A DNA stretch of 64,000 nt from Paracidovorax wautersii (GCF_031453675.1 NZ_JAVIZX010000001.1:4362001-4426000); one strand, 5' to 3'. Positions 36,121 through 45,690 are shown, counted from the stretch's first letter. The notes: generated from the sequence alone by a model not told the origin. Translations and numbers: made by a program.

Positions 36121-37042
36121 GGAGCGTCGAGGCCACCGCCTTCACGCCTTCGCGCAGCCAGGCCGCTGCCGCCGAATGGTGCGAGCGGGCATGCCAGAGC
36201 TGGTAGTACATGAGGCGGGGAAAGGGCACGGGGCACGGCAGGATGGCCAGCGGCAGCTGGCGCGTGTAGCGCTCGCAGAACTGCCGGCCGGTGGTGAGCA
36301 CAAGCAAGCTCGATGCCACCATCTCCGGGATCAGGCTGAAATGCGCGCAGCGCGCGGTGATGTGGCGGCGCAGCCCCAGCGCATCCAGGTGGGCGTCGAT
36401 GACCCCGCGGGCGCCGGGATGGGTGGGCGTGGGCGCGATGTGCTCGGCCGCCAGCCAGCCATCGGCATCCCAGCCCCGGCGCACGGCCGGATGGGACTGG
36501 CTGACCAGGCTCACCACCTCGTCGCCGAACAGCCGGGCCATGTGCAGGTCTTCGGGCGGCTGGGGCCAGTTGCCGATGACGACGTCGACGTCGCCCTGCG
36601 CCAGGTGCGCGTGGTAGTGGGCGTCGGGCGACAGGGGCAGGATCTCCACCGGGCACAGCGGCGCCTCGGTCTTCAGGTGGGCCATCAGCCGGGGCAGGAA
36701 GAGCGGGTCCAGGTAGTCGCTGGCGGCAATGCGGAAGGTGCGCGTGGCCGTGCGCGGGTCGAAGCCGCGGGCGTCCGAGAACAGCCCTTCCGCCGCACGC
36801 AGGATGCTGGCCGCCGGCTCCACCATGCGCAGCCCGGCCTCGGTGGGCAGCATGGCCGCGCCCGAGCGCACCAGCAGCGGGTCGCCCGCCAGGTCGCGCA
36901 GGCGGCGCAGCGCGGCCGACACGGCGGGCTGGTGCATGCCCAGGCGCACGGCGGCACGCGAAACGCTTCGTTCAGTGAGCACGGTATGCAGCACCCGGAT
37001 GAGATGGAGGTCGATCTTGTCGAAAAGGATGTGGTCTCTCAT
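36113..37042 (-). CDS. LysR-family transcriptional regulator
   Basis: A 309-residue LysR regulator. The winged helix-turn-helix is at residues about 8-66 (DLHLIRVLHTVLTERSVSRAAVRLGMHQPAVSAALRRLRDL, read in two pieces). The effector domain starts at about residue 95 with TFRIAASDYLDPLFLPRL, a form close to the NodD/LeuO-like subgroup. It lies upstream of, and on the same strand as, the nucleoside importer operon, which it may control (inference). The C-terminal end is overlapped by a short repeat copy. Confidence 0.88.
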   Translation of the reverse strand: MRDHILFDKIDLHLIRVLHTVLTERSVSRAAVRLGMHQPAVSAALRRLRDLAGDPLLVRSGAAMLPTEAGLRMVEPAASILRAAEGLFSDARGFDPRTATRTFRIAASDYLDPLFLPRLMAHLKTEAPLCPVEILPLSPDAHYHAHLAQGDVDVVIGNWPQPPEDLHMARLFGDEVVSLVSQSHPAVRRGWDADGWLAAEHIAPTPTHPGARGVIDAHLDALGLRRHITARCAHFSLIPEMVASSLLVLTTGRQFCERYTRQLPLAILPCPVPFPRLMYYQLWHARSHHSAAAAWLREGVKAVASTLRK

Positions 37043-37252
37043 ACGCGGTGGGGCATGCGTCTCATAGGGCAACGCGTATGCCGCGCTGCAGAAGCTTCTG
37101 CACGGCGGTGCCGGCGTGCGGTGCAGGGGCCAGTGGGCTGGCGCAAAAAGCCAATGTACACGCCGCCCGCAGGTTGAATGACAGGAGCCGTGCACCTGCA
37201 GGCCAGGCCAGATGCTGTACCTCGACCCCGGGCGGGCGTCCGTCGCCTTGGC

Positions 37253-37900
37253 TTACATCTCATCGATCGGGGTGGACCGGGCGTCCACGCCGGTTGCGGC
37301 CTTCCCCGCCGATGCGATGGCGAAGCGGTCGCCCGTGCGGAGGTAGAAGCTCGCGCCGAACCGCCCCACCGGATGGAAGTTTTGCAGCCGCACGCGCCAG
37401 AGTTCGGTATCTACCAGCCCATCGCGCACGGCCAGCCACTGGACGCGGCCGATGAACACATAGCGGCTGGGCGTCTCCAGCGTCTCGTGCAGCACGCATT
37501 CGAACGCCACGGGCGCCTCGGCGATGCGCGGCGGCGCCACGCTGCGCGACGGCACGGCAGTCAGCCCCGCGTGCAGCAGCTCGCTCTGGTCGGGCGGCAG
37601 GCTGTCGCCACAGGCATGCATGCGCTCGGCCATGGCCTCGTCAGTGATGTGGACGACGAACTCGCCGGTGCGCAGGATGTGCGCGGCGGTGTCCTTGAGC
37701 GCGCCGTCCTGCAGGCGGTTGATGCTGACCATGACGATGGGCGGGTCCTCGCCCACCATATTGAACATGCTGAACGGGGCGGCGTTGACGGTGCCGTCGG
37801 GGCCGAGGGTGGTGATCAGCGCGATCGGGCGGGGGACGATCAGGCTGGCCATCAGCTTGTAGCGCTGGTGGGGGGTGAGGGGGGAGAAGTCGATGTCCAT
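37253..37900 (-). CDS. flavin reductase-like FMN-binding split-barrel protein
   Basis: A 215-residue protein of the flavin reductase-like (FMN-binding split barrel) group. The FMN-site pattern is LMASLIVPRPIALITTLGPDGTVNAAPFSMFNMVGEDPP near the start, followed by KDTAAHILRTGEFVVHITDEAMAERM. Members reduce or simply bind FMN/F420-like cofactors; the electron partner is not visible. It stands alone between the LysR gene and the large palindrome, 210 bp from LysR with nothing recognisable in between. Confidence 0.82.
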   Translation of the reverse strand: MDIDFSPLTPHQRYKLMASLIVPRPIALITTLGPDGTVNAAPFSMFNMVGEDPPIVMVSINRLQDGALKDTAAHILRTGEFVVHITDEAMAERMHACGDSLPPDQSELLHAGLTAVPSRSVAPPRIAEAPVAFECVLHETLETPSRYVFIGRVQWLAVRDGLVDTELWRVRLQNFHPVGRFGASFYLRTGDRFAIASAGKAATGVDARSTPIDEM

Positions 37901-37942
37901 GGGGTGGTGGGAAGCAGAAAGCTTGCCTGAGGCTTTCTCTTT

Positions 37943-37999
37943 GGGTCAAATTGGCTTCTGGCGCTTATCTGGTAAGCGCTTGTAGCTATCATTTTGAAT
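37943..37999 (+). repeat. short palindromic repeat, copy upstream of the flavin reductase gene
   Basis: TCAAATTGGCTTCTGGCGCT, TATCTGGTAAGCGCTTGTAG and CTATCATTTTGA form a complete copy of the family: CAAAT-GGC side, GCGCTTA...TAAGCGC core and AGCTATCA side. It lies between the start of the flavin reductase gene and the large palindrome. Confidence 0.78.
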
Positions 38000-38020
38000 A
38001 GTGCTGGGTGATTACTTCTC

Positions 38021-38692
38021 GGGGCCGGGTCTCGCCCCGGCGGGCGAGGTGCTTTTCTTTGCTTCGCCAAAGAAAAGTACCCAAAAGAAAGGCGACCCTG
38101 CTGTCTGCGTCCCTCCGCTGCGCTACGGGCAACCTGCGGTGCTCGGTCGCGGGGCGGCGCCGTGGAACTCGCTGCGCGCTGGCGCGCTTCGCTCGGACAG
38201 CCACGGCGAGTCAGATCACGAAGCGGGTGTGTCCTGCGGCACCCCCGCCCGCCCCGCGCCCTGTGCTCCTCGGCGCATACAGAAGGGCGTTGGGAGTCCG
38301 CACGGGCCATCGCTGCGCTCGGCCCTTGTGGGGCGGCGTGCGTGTGCTCTGCGATTGCGCAGGCGCGCAGCGCCGCTAACGCCAGGCCGAGCGCAGCGAC
38401 GGCCCGCGTGGGGCGTTCGGGTTCCCTTCTGCCCGTGCCGAGAAGCGGAGCGCAGGCAGGGCGCATGCGCGTCGGAGCGCGCATGCCTCGTGAACTGACT
38501 CGCCGTGGCTGTCCGAACGGAGCGCTGCAAGCGCGCAGTGAGTTCCACGGCGGCCCTGCCTGCGCGAGCATCGCAGGCTGCCCCGTAGCGCAGCGCAGGG
38601 GACACGGGCAGCAGGGTCGCCCTTTCTTTGCTTACTTTCTTTCGGCGAAGCGAAAGAAAGTGAGTGCGCCGCCGGGCGCACATCCCGGCCCC
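38021..38692. repeat. imperfect palindrome of about 670 bp
   Basis: The left half (from GGGGCCGGG at 38021) and the reverse complement of the right half (ending CCCGGCCCC at 38692) match along nearly all of their length. Shared blocks include GGCGACCCTGCTG near the outside, CGGACAGCCACGGCGAGTCA in the middle (about 38197-38216 versus 38495-38514), and CATCGCTGCGCTCGGCC-like sequence close to the centre at about 38355. A-rich/T-rich pieces built on CTTTCTTT lie near both ends. Open frames occur on both strands but mirror each other and resemble no protein. The form recalls large intergenic repeats seen in Burkholderiales genomes. Confidence 0.8.
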
Positions 38693-38784
38693 GGGCAGCA
38701 AACGCCCCCTAATAACTAAATAGGAACCCGCCTTTGCTCTGCCACAGGCCATCCACGCCCCACCAAAAGGTACATTCCACCTCC

Positions 38785-40242
38785 ATGCCCCCAGCAGGCC
38801 CCCTCCCCCCGGAGCCCCACCCGCCCGACATCAAAGGCTGGTGCCCCGGCGCTCTCCAGCCCATGCCCTCGGGCGATGGCCTGGTCGTGCGCGTGCGCCC
38901 GCCCCTGGGCCGGCTCACGCTGCGCCAGGCCGGGCGGCTGGCCCGGCTGGCACGCACCCACGCGTCGGGCGTGCTGGAGCTGTCCAGCCGCGCCAACGTG
39001 CAGCTGCGCGGCGTGGCGGAGGCGCGGCATGCCGGCGTGCTGCGCGCCCTCGCGGGGTGCGGTCTGCTGGATGCCGACGTGCAGCGCGAGCGGCGCCGCA
39101 ACCTGGTGGTGGACCCGCTCCACCGGCCCGGTGACGGCGTGACGGAGCTGGCCCAGGCGCTCTGGCAGGCCCTTGCCACCCCGGACGACACCCTGGACGC
39201 CCTGCCGGCCAAGTTCGGCTGGTCCATCGACGGCGGGCACGGGGCCGGGCTGCAGGCGGTCTCGGCAGACATTCGCTTCGAGCGGGTGCCGCAACACCCC
39301 GCTGCCCAGGGAAGTCCCCATGGCGATGGCAGCAGCGCAGCCACCGCCTGGCGCGTACGGCCGGATGGGCTGCCCTGGGCCATGGTCGCCCCCAATGCCG
39401 TACAGGCCGTGGCGGCGGGCTTGGCGCTGGCGTGCTGGTTTGCCCGGCGTTGCCAACAGCAACAGCAACAGAAGAAGATTGAAGGGCGCCGGCCGGGACG
39501 CCTGGCCGCCTGCGCGCCCGAGATCGAACGCCTCGTGGCAGCAGACGACGGCGCCCCCGCCTGGCCGCCTGGGCGGCCCCCCGGAGTTGCTTGGCAAGCG
39601 GTGGAGCAGCCAACGCCGTCCACCCCAGACACAACCCACGCGGCCCCCCCCACACCGGGCCGCGTGCCCAGCGTCGGCTGGCTGGCAGGCGCCCCGCTGG
39701 GCCGGCTGCAGGCCACCGCATTGGCCCGTTTGGTCAGGGCATTGCAGGCGGCCGGCGGCGCGGCAGAGGGCTACGGCCTGCGCGCGACCCCCTGGCGCAT
39801 GCTGCTGATCGAATGGCCGCGGGCACCGGACAGCGACGGGGGCGCTGGCGGCGGCAACGGCATGCGCCAGCCACCGCAGCTTCCGCCAAGCACCGGGCTG
39901 GACCACGCAGCCGACTGGATCACCCAAGCGGCGGATGCACGGCTGCGCGTGTCGGCCTGCACCGGCGCGCCCGGTTGCCCCCAGGCGCAGGCGCCCACGC
40001 AGGCCCTGGCGCTGGCCCTGGCGCCGCACGTGCCCGCAGGCGCGCACCTGCACGTGAGCGGCTGCGCCAAGGGCTGCGCACGGCAAGCCCCGGCCACCGT
40101 CACGCTGCGGGCCGAGCCATCGCCTTGCGGCAGTCTGTTTGCCGTGGTGCGCGACGGCAATGCCAACGGTGAGGCCCGGGAGCGGCTGCAGGCGGCCGCT
40201 GTGCAAGACAATCCCGGGTTGCTGTTCGAAAACCAGAATTGA
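38785..40242 (+). CDS. cobG: precorrin-3B synthase
   Basis: CobG uses O2 to hydroxylate and ring-modify precorrin-3A to precorrin-3B, the step that defines the aerobic B12 route. The 485-residue protein has nitrite/sulphite reductase-like half domains ([33 protein letters not shown]) and the Fe-S/sirohaem-type Cys set in [10 protein letters not shown] and [11 protein letters not shown] low-complexity linker with six Gln (about residue 224) and Pro-rich sequence (about 255-290) makes it longer than typical. ATG 38785 is chosen over an upstream start (38734) without similarity. It overlaps cobH (TGATG). Confidence 0.9.
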   Translation: MPPAGPLPPEPHPPDIKGWCPGALQPMPSGDGLVVRVRPPLGRLTLRQAGRLARLARTHASGVLELSSRANVQLRGVAEARHAGVLRALAGCGLLDADVQRERRRNLVVDPLHRPGDGVTELAQALWQALATPDDTLDALPAKFGWSIDGGHGAGLQAVSADIRFERVPQHPAAQGSPHGDGSSAATAWRVRPDGLPWAMVAPNAVQAVAAGLALACWFARRCQQQQQQKKIEGRRPGRLAACAPEIERLVAADDGAPAWPPGRPPGVAWQAVEQPTPSTPDTTHAAPPTPGRVPSVGWLAGAPLGRLQATALARLVRALQAAGGAAEGYGLRATPWRMLLIEWPRAPDSDGGAGGGNGMRQPPQLPPSTGLDHAADWITQAADARLRVSACTGAPGCPQAQAPTQALALALAPHVPAGAHLHVSGCAKGCARQAPATVTLRAEPSPCGSLFAVVRDGNANGEARERLQAAAVQDNPGLLFENQN

Positions 40243-40871
40243 TGCTGCACCGCTACGAAACCGATGGCGCCGAGATCTACCGGCAGTCCTTTGCCACCAT
40301 CCGCCGCGAGGCCGACCTGGCCCGCTTCACCTCCGTGGAAGAGCGGGTGGTCGTCCGCATGATCCACGCGGCCGGCATGGTCGAGCTGGCGCCCCACGTC
40401 CACTTTTCCACCGGCATGGCCGAAGCCGCGCAGCAGGCGCTGCAGAACGGCGCGCCCGTGCTGTGCGACGTGCGCATGGTCAGCGAAGGCATTACCCGCT
40501 CGCGCCTGCCGGCCCACAACCCCGTCATCTGCACGCTGCACGACCCCGAGGTCGCAGCGCTGGCGCAGCGCATGGGCAATACCCGGAGCGCCGCCGCGCT
40601 GGAGCTGTGGCGCCCCCACCTGGCGGGCGCCGTGGTCGCCATCGGCAACGCGCCCACGGCCTTGTTCCACCTGCTCAATCTGCTGCAGGACCCGGACTGC
40701 CCGCGCCCGGCGGCCATCGTCGGCTGCCCCGTGGGCTTCATCGGCGCGGCGGAATCGAAGGAGGCCCTGATGCAGGATCTGCCCGTGCCGGCCATGATCG
40801 TGCGCGGGCGCCTGGGCGGCTCGGCCATGACGGTCGCCGCCATCAACGCGCTGGCCAGCCATGCCGAATAG
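40242..40871 (+). CDS. cobH: precorrin-8X methylmutase
   Basis: CobH moves the C11 methyl group to C12, giving hydrogenobyrinate. The 209-residue protein carries the family segments VVRMIHAAGMVELAPHV (with the active-site His), VLCDVRMVSEGITRSRLP, and GNAPTALFHLL, and ends with the CPVGFIGAAESKEAL loop. The start codon overlaps the cobG stop and its end overlaps cobI by 11 bp. Confidence 0.95.
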   Translation: MLHRYETDGAEIYRQSFATIRREADLARFTSVEERVVVRMIHAAGMVELAPHVHFSTGMAEAAQQALQNGAPVLCDVRMVSEGITRSRLPAHNPVICTLHDPEVAALAQRMGNTRSAAALELWRPHLAGAVVAIGNAPTALFHLLNLLQDPDCPRPAAIVGCPVGFIGAAESKEALMQDLPVPAMIVRGRLGGSAMTVAAINALASHAE

Positions 40872-41622
40872 CGTGGTGACACCCGCAGCGGGCGTCGTCT
40901 GCGTGGGCCTGGGCCCGGGCGACCCGGAACTGATGTCCGTGAAGGCCGACCGGCTAGTGCGCGGCGCGCGCCACGTGGCGTTCTTCCGCAAGAAGGGCCG
41001 GCCCGGCAAGGCGCGGCAACTGGTCGACGGCCTGCTGGCGCCCGGCACGGCCGAGTACCCGATGGAATACCCCATGACCACCGAGATGCCGGTGGACAGC
41101 CCCGACTACGTGGCCCAGCTTGCCGCGTTCTACGACGACTGGTGCGCGCGCCTGGAGACGCTGGCCCGCACCGAGCAGGTCGTTGTGCTGTGCGAGGGCG
41201 ATCCGTTCCTCTACGGCTCCTTCATGCACCTGTACACCCGCTTGCGCGAGCGCGCGGCCGTGCGGCTGGAAGTCGTGCCCGGCATTCCCGGCATGGTGGG
41301 CTGCTGGCACGCCACGGGAGAGCCCATCACCTGGGGCGACGACGTACTGAGCGTGATGACCGGCACCCTGCCGGAGGACGAACTGGTGCGCCGCATGCAG
41401 TCGGCCGAAGCGCTGGTGGTGATGAAGGTGGGCCGCAACCTGCCACGCATCCGCCGCGCGCTGGAGCGCACGGGCCGGCTCGATGCCGCCTGGCTGGTGC
41501 AGAACGGCACCACGGCGCAGCAGCAGGTCGCACGCCTGACCGAGGTGGAGGGCGACGCCTGCCCCTACTTCGCCATCGTGCTGGTGCACGGCCAGGGCCG
41601 CCGGCCGGAGGCCGCATGGTGA
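40861..41622 (+). CDS. cobI: precorrin-2 C20-methyltransferase
   Basis: CobI adds the C20 methyl group to precorrin-2 with S-adenosylmethionine. The 253-residue protein has the tetrapyrrole methyltransferase opening VGLGPGDPELMSVKA, the CEGDPFLYGSFMHL motif, and VVPGIPGMVGCWHATG. It overlaps cobH and cobJ, consistent with a tightly packed operon. It is the entry enzyme for the pathway segment encoded here. Confidence 0.94.
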   Translation: MPNSVVTPAAGVVCVGLGPGDPELMSVKADRLVRGARHVAFFRKKGRPGKARQLVDGLLAPGTAEYPMEYPMTTEMPVDSPDYVAQLAAFYDDWCARLETLARTEQVVVLCEGDPFLYGSFMHLYTRLRERAAVRLEVVPGIPGMVGCWHATGEPITWGDDVLSVMTGTLPEDELVRRMQSAEALVVMKVGRNLPRIRRALERTGRLDAAWLVQNGTTAQQQVARLTEVEGDACPYFAIVLVHGQGRRPEAAW

Positions 41623-42455
41623 CGACGAATGCCCCCGCGCGCACCGGCCGCCTGGCCATTGCGGGCCTGGGCCCTGGCGCCCTGGATCAGATCACCCCGG
41701 AAGTGGCCGCTGCCTTGCAGGGCGCCACCGATGTCGTCGGCTACCTGCCCTACGTCGCCCGCGCCAGAGCGCTGGTGGAACAGGCCGGCGGCAGCCCCGC
41801 CGTGGCCTGGCATGCCTCCGACAACCGCGTGGAACTGGAACGCGCCCAGCACGCCCTGGCGCTGGCCGCTGAGGGCCGGCAGGTGGTGGTCGTATCGTCC
41901 GGCGACCCCGGCGTGTTCGCCATGGCCGCAGCAGTGTTCGAGGCCATTGAGCACGCCCCGGCGGAGCAGTCCGCGGCATGGCAGATGCTCGACGTACAGG
42001 TGCTACCCGGCATCACCGCCATGCTCGCCGCAGCGGCCCGTGCCGGCGCACCGCTGGGCCATGACTTCTGCTGCATCAATCTGTCGGACAACCTCAAGCC
42101 CTGGGCCGTGATCGCGCGGCGCGTGCAGCTGGCAGCCGAGGCCGACTTCGCCATGGCCTTCTACAACCCGCGCTCGCGCAGCCGGCCCGAAGGGTTTGTG
42201 CGCCTGCTGGAGCTGCTGCGCGCGCAGTGCGAGCCCACGCGCCTGATGGTCTTCGCGCGGGCCGTGTCCACGCCCGAGGAACACCTCCACGTCTGCACGC
42301 TGGCCGAGGCCACGCCCGAGATGGCCGACATGCGCACCGTGGTGCTCGTGGGCAACAGCACCACACGGCAGGTGGGGCGCTGGGTCTACACCCCGCGCTT
42401 CTATGCGCCGGAAGCGGCCGAGATCGCTGCACCCGCCCCAGGCAGCGCGCCATGA
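41616..42455 (+). CDS. cobJ: precorrin-3B C17-methyltransferase
   Basis: CobJ methylates C17 and contracts the ring, forming precorrin-4. The 279-residue protein begins with LAIAGLGPGALDQITPEV, then has VVVSSGDPGVFAMAA, VLPGITAMLAAAARAGAPLGHDFCCINLSDNLKPW, and FYNPRSRSRPE, all diagnostic. ATG 41616 overlaps the end of cobI. Its last 55 bases overlap, on the opposite strand, the end of cobK. Confidence 0.95.
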   Translation: MVTTNAPARTGRLAIAGLGPGALDQITPEVAAALQGATDVVGYLPYVARARALVEQAGGSPAVAWHASDNRVELERAQHALALAAEGRQVVVVSSGDPGVFAMAAAVFEAIEHAPAEQSAAWQMLDVQVLPGITAMLAAAARAGAPLGHDFCCINLSDNLKPWAVIARRVQLAAEADFAMAFYNPRSRSRPEGFVRLLELLRAQCEPTRLMVFARAVSTPEEHLHVCTLAEATPEMADMRTVVLVGNSTTRQVGRWVYTPRFYAPEAAEIAAPAPGSAP

Positions 42456-43183
42456 GCGATCCAGTGCAGCACGGCAGCCACGTCTTCGGTACGGGCGCGC
42501 TCGGGCAACACCGGGCGCTGCACCATCACGATCGGCAGGCCCAGCGCGCGCGCAGCCTCCAGCTTGCCGCGCGTGGCCTCGCCGCCGGCGTTCTTGGCCA
42601 CCAGCCAGCCGATGCGGTGCGTGCGCAGCAGCGCCTCATCGTCATGCGCGCTGAAGGGGCCGCGCCCCAGCACCACCGTGGTGTCGGGCAAGGGCAGACT
42701 GCCCGGCTCGGGCGCATCCACCAGGCGCAGCAGATAGTGGTGCGCGGGCCGCTCCGCGAAGGCCGCGAGCTGCTTGCGCCCCACGGCCAGGAACACGCGG
42801 GCGGCCTCTTGTGGCAGCGCCGCAGCGGCGCCAGCCATGTCGGGCACTTCGATCCAGCGGTCGCCGGCCTGCGGTTGCCAGGGCGCGCGCTCCAGAGCCA
42901 GCAACGGCGTGCCGGTCGCATCGCAGGCCGCGCAGGCATTGCGGCTCATCTGTGCGGCGAACGGGTGCGTGGCGTCCACCACATGGGTGATGCGCTCGCT
43001 CCGAATGAATTGCGCCAGCCCTTCCGCACCGCCGAAGCCGCCGATGCGCGTGGGCAGCAGCTGTGCCACGGGCGACTGGGTCACGCCGGCGTACGAGAAG
43101 ACCGCGGGCACGCCGCCGCGGTGCAGCGCCTGGGCCAACTGGCTGGCGCCGCTGGTACCGCCCAGCAGGAGAACATGCGTCAT
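42401..43183 (-). CDS. cobK: precorrin-6A reductase
   Basis: CobK reduces precorrin-6A with NADPH. The 260-residue protein has the start VLLLGGTSGASQLAQAL and the family segments VVDATHPFAAQMSRNA and the VFLAVGRKQLAAF region. It is the only cob gene on the minus strand. Its start codon shares bases with that of cobL (CATG at 43181-43184) and its 3' end overlaps cobJ, so promoter sequences for cobK and cobL must lie inside each other's coding regions. Confidence 0.93.
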   Translation of the reverse strand: MTHVLLLGGTSGASQLAQALHRGGVPAVFSYAGVTQSPVAQLLPTRIGGFGGAEGLAQFIRSERITHVVDATHPFAAQMSRNACAACDATGTPLLALERAPWQPQAGDRWIEVPDMAGAAAALPQEAARVFLAVGRKQLAAFAERPAHHYLLRLVDAPEPGSLPLPDTTVVLGRGPFSAHDDEALLRTHRIGWLVAKNAGGEATRGKLEAARALGLPIVMVQRPVLPERARTEDVAAVLHWIAHGALPGAGAAISAASGA

Positions 43184-44375
43184 GGCTGATCCGTGGTTGA
43201 CATTGGTGGGCCTGAACGAGGACGGGCTGGACGGCCTGACGCCCGCCGCCCGCCACGCGCTGGACCAGGCCGAGGTCGTCTTCGGCGGGCCGCGCCATCT
43301 GGCACTGGCCCGGGTGGGCGAGCGCGGCAAGCCCTGGCCCGTGCCGTTCGACATCGCTCCCGTGGTGGCGCTGCGCGGGCAGCGCGTGGTGGTGCTGGCG
43401 TCCGGTGATCCGTTCTGGTTCGGCGCGGGCGGCAGCCTCGCCGCGCACCTGGCACCGCACGAGTGGCGCTGCCACGCCCAACCCTCGACATTCTCGCTGG
43501 TCGCCGCCCGCCTGGGCTGGCGGCTGGAGGCCACCGACTGCCTGGGCCTGCACGCCAGCCCCGTGCAGCAACTGCTGCCGCGCCTGGCACCCGGCGGGCA
43601 AGCCATCGTGCTGCTGCGCGATGGCCCCGCCGTCGCCGCCCTGGCCGACTGGCTGGTGCGCGAAGGCTGGGGCGACAGCGCCCTGTGGGTGATGGAATCC
43701 GTCGGCGGCCCGCGCGAGCGCTGCCGCACCATGGCGGCGGCCGAAGCGGCCGCGCAGCTCTCGCAAGACCCGGCACACGCTCCCGTCGCCGTCGCGCTGC
43801 GGGCCCAAGGCGGCACAGCCCTGCCCCAGGCCGCCGGCCGGGCCACCGACTGGTTTGCACACGACGGCCAGATCACCAAGGCCCCGGCCCGCGCGCTCAC
43901 GCTGGCGGCCCTGGCGCCCCGGCGCGGCGAGCGGCTGTGGGACATCGGCGGCGGCTCCGGCTCGGTGGCGGTGGAATGGTGCCTGGCCGGTGGTGCGGCC
44001 ATCAGCGTGGAGCAGCACGCGGCGCGGGTGGACAACATCCGCACCAATGCCCAACGCTTCGGGCTGCACCACCAAATGCAGGTCGTGCACGGCCTGGCGC
44101 CCGAGGCGTTGGCGGGCTTGCCCCCGCCGCAGGCCGTGTTCGTGGGCGGCGGCTTCGACGACGCTGTCTTCGCCGCACTGCAGACTCTGATGCCCGCCGG
44201 CTGCCGCCTGGTCGTCAACGCCGTCACGCTGGAGACCGAAGCACTGCTGGCGCAACTGCACGCCGCGCACGGCGGCCAATTGCTGCGGCTGGAACTTGCC
44301 AGCGCCGAGCCGCTGGGCCGCATGCGCAGCTGGCAGGCCGCCCGCCCGCTGGTGCAATGGAGCTGGCAGCGATGA
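43182..44375 (+). CDS. cobL: precorrin-6Y C5,15-methyltransferase (decarboxylating)
   Basis: CobL methylates C5 and C15 and removes the C12 acetate carboxyl. The 397-residue fusion has an N-terminal CbiE-like methyltransferase (LTLVGLNEDGLDGLTPAARHAL, VVLASGDPFWFGAG, QPSTFSLVAARLGW). Its C-terminal CbiT-like domain starts near residue 225 (ITKAPARALTLAALAPRRGERLWDIGGGSGSVAVEW). Its ATG overlaps the cobK start on the other strand and its stop overlaps cobE (ATGA). Confidence 0.94.
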   Translation: MADPWLTLVGLNEDGLDGLTPAARHALDQAEVVFGGPRHLALARVGERGKPWPVPFDIAPVVALRGQRVVVLASGDPFWFGAGGSLAAHLAPHEWRCHAQPSTFSLVAARLGWRLEATDCLGLHASPVQQLLPRLAPGGQAIVLLRDGPAVAALADWLVREGWGDSALWVMESVGGPRERCRTMAAAEAAAQLSQDPAHAPVAVALRAQGGTALPQAAGRATDWFAHDGQITKAPARALTLAALAPRRGERLWDIGGGSGSVAVEWCLAGGAAISVEQHAARVDNIRTNAQRFGLHHQMQVVHGLAPEALAGLPPPQAVFVGGGFDDAVFAALQTLMPAGCRLVVNAVTLETEALLAQLHAAHGGQLLRLELASAEPLGRMRSWQAARPLVQWSWQR

Positions 44376-44845
44376 ACCCGGCCGGCGGCCACCATGCCTG
44401 CGTGGTGCTGGGCATCGGCCTGCGCGCGCAGGCGGACGCTGCCGCCCTGCAGGCGCTGTGGCAACAGGCGCAGGCCGAGGGCCGTGACGCCTTCTGCGCC
44501 GTCGCATTGCTGGACACCAAGGCCGCACACCCCGCGCTGGCCGAGTGGCTGCGCGGCGCAGCGCCCGGCGCCGCCGTCATCGCCGTGCCCGCTGATGCCT
44601 TGCCCGTACAGCCCGTCCACACCCAATCCCCCCGCCTGCACGCCCGCTACGGCACCGGCAGCGTGGCCGAGGCCGCCGCCCTGTCCGCCGCCGGGCCCGG
44701 TGCGCAGCTGCTGCAGCCGCGCCGCGTGGCCGATGACGGCAGCGCCACGCTGGCCGTCGCCCTGCGCCAGGCCGGTCCCCTGCACTGTTGTCTTGCAGCG
44801 CGCGCCCCCTGTGCCGCTGCATCCGAACCAGGAACCCCTCCATGA
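44372..44845 (+). CDS. cobE: CobE/CbiG-C-like cobalamin biosynthesis protein
   Basis: A 157-residue protein of the CobE (CbiG C-terminal) family, required for B12 synthesis in aerobic producers although its exact step is not settled. Key segments are [20 protein letters not shown] near the start, then [14 protein letters not shown] and [15 protein letters not shown]. It sits in the operon between cobL and cobM with ATGA overlaps on both sides. Confidence 0.9.
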   Translation: MNPAGGHHACVVLGIGLRAQADAAALQALWQQAQAEGRDAFCAVALLDTKAAHPALAEWLRGAAPGAAVIAVPADALPVQPVHTQSPRLHARYGTGSVAEAAALSAAGPGAQLLQPRRVADDGSATLAVALRQAGPLHCCLAARAPCAAASEPGTPP

Positions 44846-45690
44846 CCGTCCATTTCATCGGCGCCGGCCCCGGCGCTGCCGACCTCATTACCGTGCGCGG
44901 GCGCGACCTCATGGCCGCCTGCCCGGTCTGTCTGTATGCAGGCTCGCTGATTCCGCGCGATCTGCTCGCGCACTGCCCGCCCGGTGCGCGCATCGTCAAC
45001 ACCGCGGCCATGAGCCTGGACGACATCGTGGCCGAGATCGAGACCGCGCATGCGCAAGGCCACGACGTGGCACGGCTGCACTCGGGTGACCTATCGGTCT
45101 GGTCCGCCATGGGCGAGCAGCTGCGCCGCCTGCGTGCGCTCGGCATTCCGTACACCGTCACGCCCGGCGTGCCGTCGTTCGCCGCTGCGGCGGCCACGCT
45201 GGGGGCCGAGCTGACGCTGCCCGGCCTGTGCCAGTCGGTGGTGCTCACGCGCACCTCGGGCCGCGCCACCTCCATGCCCGAGGGCGAGAACCTCGCAGCG
45301 TTTGCCGCCACCGGCGCGGTGCTGGCCATCCACCTGTCCATCCATGTGGCCGAAAAGGTGCAGGCCGAGCTGCTGCCGCACTACGGAGCCGACTGCCCCG
45401 CCGCCATCGTCTGGCGCGCGAGCTGGCCTGACGAAACCGTGGTGCGCACCACAGTCGGCGCACTCGCCCAGGCTGTGGCCGCCAGCATGGAACGCACCGC
45501 GCTCATCCTGGTGGGCCGCAGCCTGCAGGCCGAGGATTTCGCCGAAAGCCGCCTGTACGCTGCCGACTACGACCGCCGCTACCGCCCGCTGGGCACCGAG
45601 CCGCGCTTTCCCGCCACCGATGTGCAGAACAACCCAGCGCTGGACACGGCCCGCGATGAGCCGTTGAACGACGGCGCCCCCCGCGCATGA
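44842..45690 (+). CDS. cobM: precorrin-4 C11-methyltransferase
   Basis: CobM methylates C11 of precorrin-4 to give precorrin-5. The 282-residue protein shows [55 protein letters not shown], and [23 protein letters not shown] with [13 protein letters not shown], all strongly conserved in this enzyme. ATG 44842 overlaps the cobE stop (ATGA); a longer frame upstream has no similarity. Confidence 0.96.
   Translation: MTVHFIGAGPGAADLITVRGRDLMAACPVCLYAGSLIPRDLLAHCPPGARIVNTAAMSLDDIVAEIETAHAQGHDVARLHSGDLSVWSAMGEQLRRLRALGIPYTVTPGVPSFAAAAATLGAELTLPGLCQSVVLTRTSGRATSMPEGENLAAFAATGAVLAIHLSIHVAEKVQAELLPHYGADCPAAIVWRASWPDETVVRTTVGALAQAVAASMERTALILVGRSLQAEDFAESRLYAADYDRRYRPLGTEPRFPATDVQNNPALDTARDEPLNDGAPRA

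Noticed and set aside
38001-38752. Several open frames of 100-240 codons in the large palindrome
   Set aside because: They occur as mirrored pairs on both strands, consist of Arg/Ala/Ser-rich sequence and carry no recognised motif.
38693-38784. Cobalamin riboswitch before cobG
   Set aside because: I looked for a B12-box-like sequence in the short leader and did not see one; a covariance search would be needed to exclude it fully.
43184-44785. Upstream extension of the cobK frame to 794 codons
   Set aside because: The part upstream of 43183 is antisense to cobL and cobE and has no similarity; CobK normally has about 250 residues.
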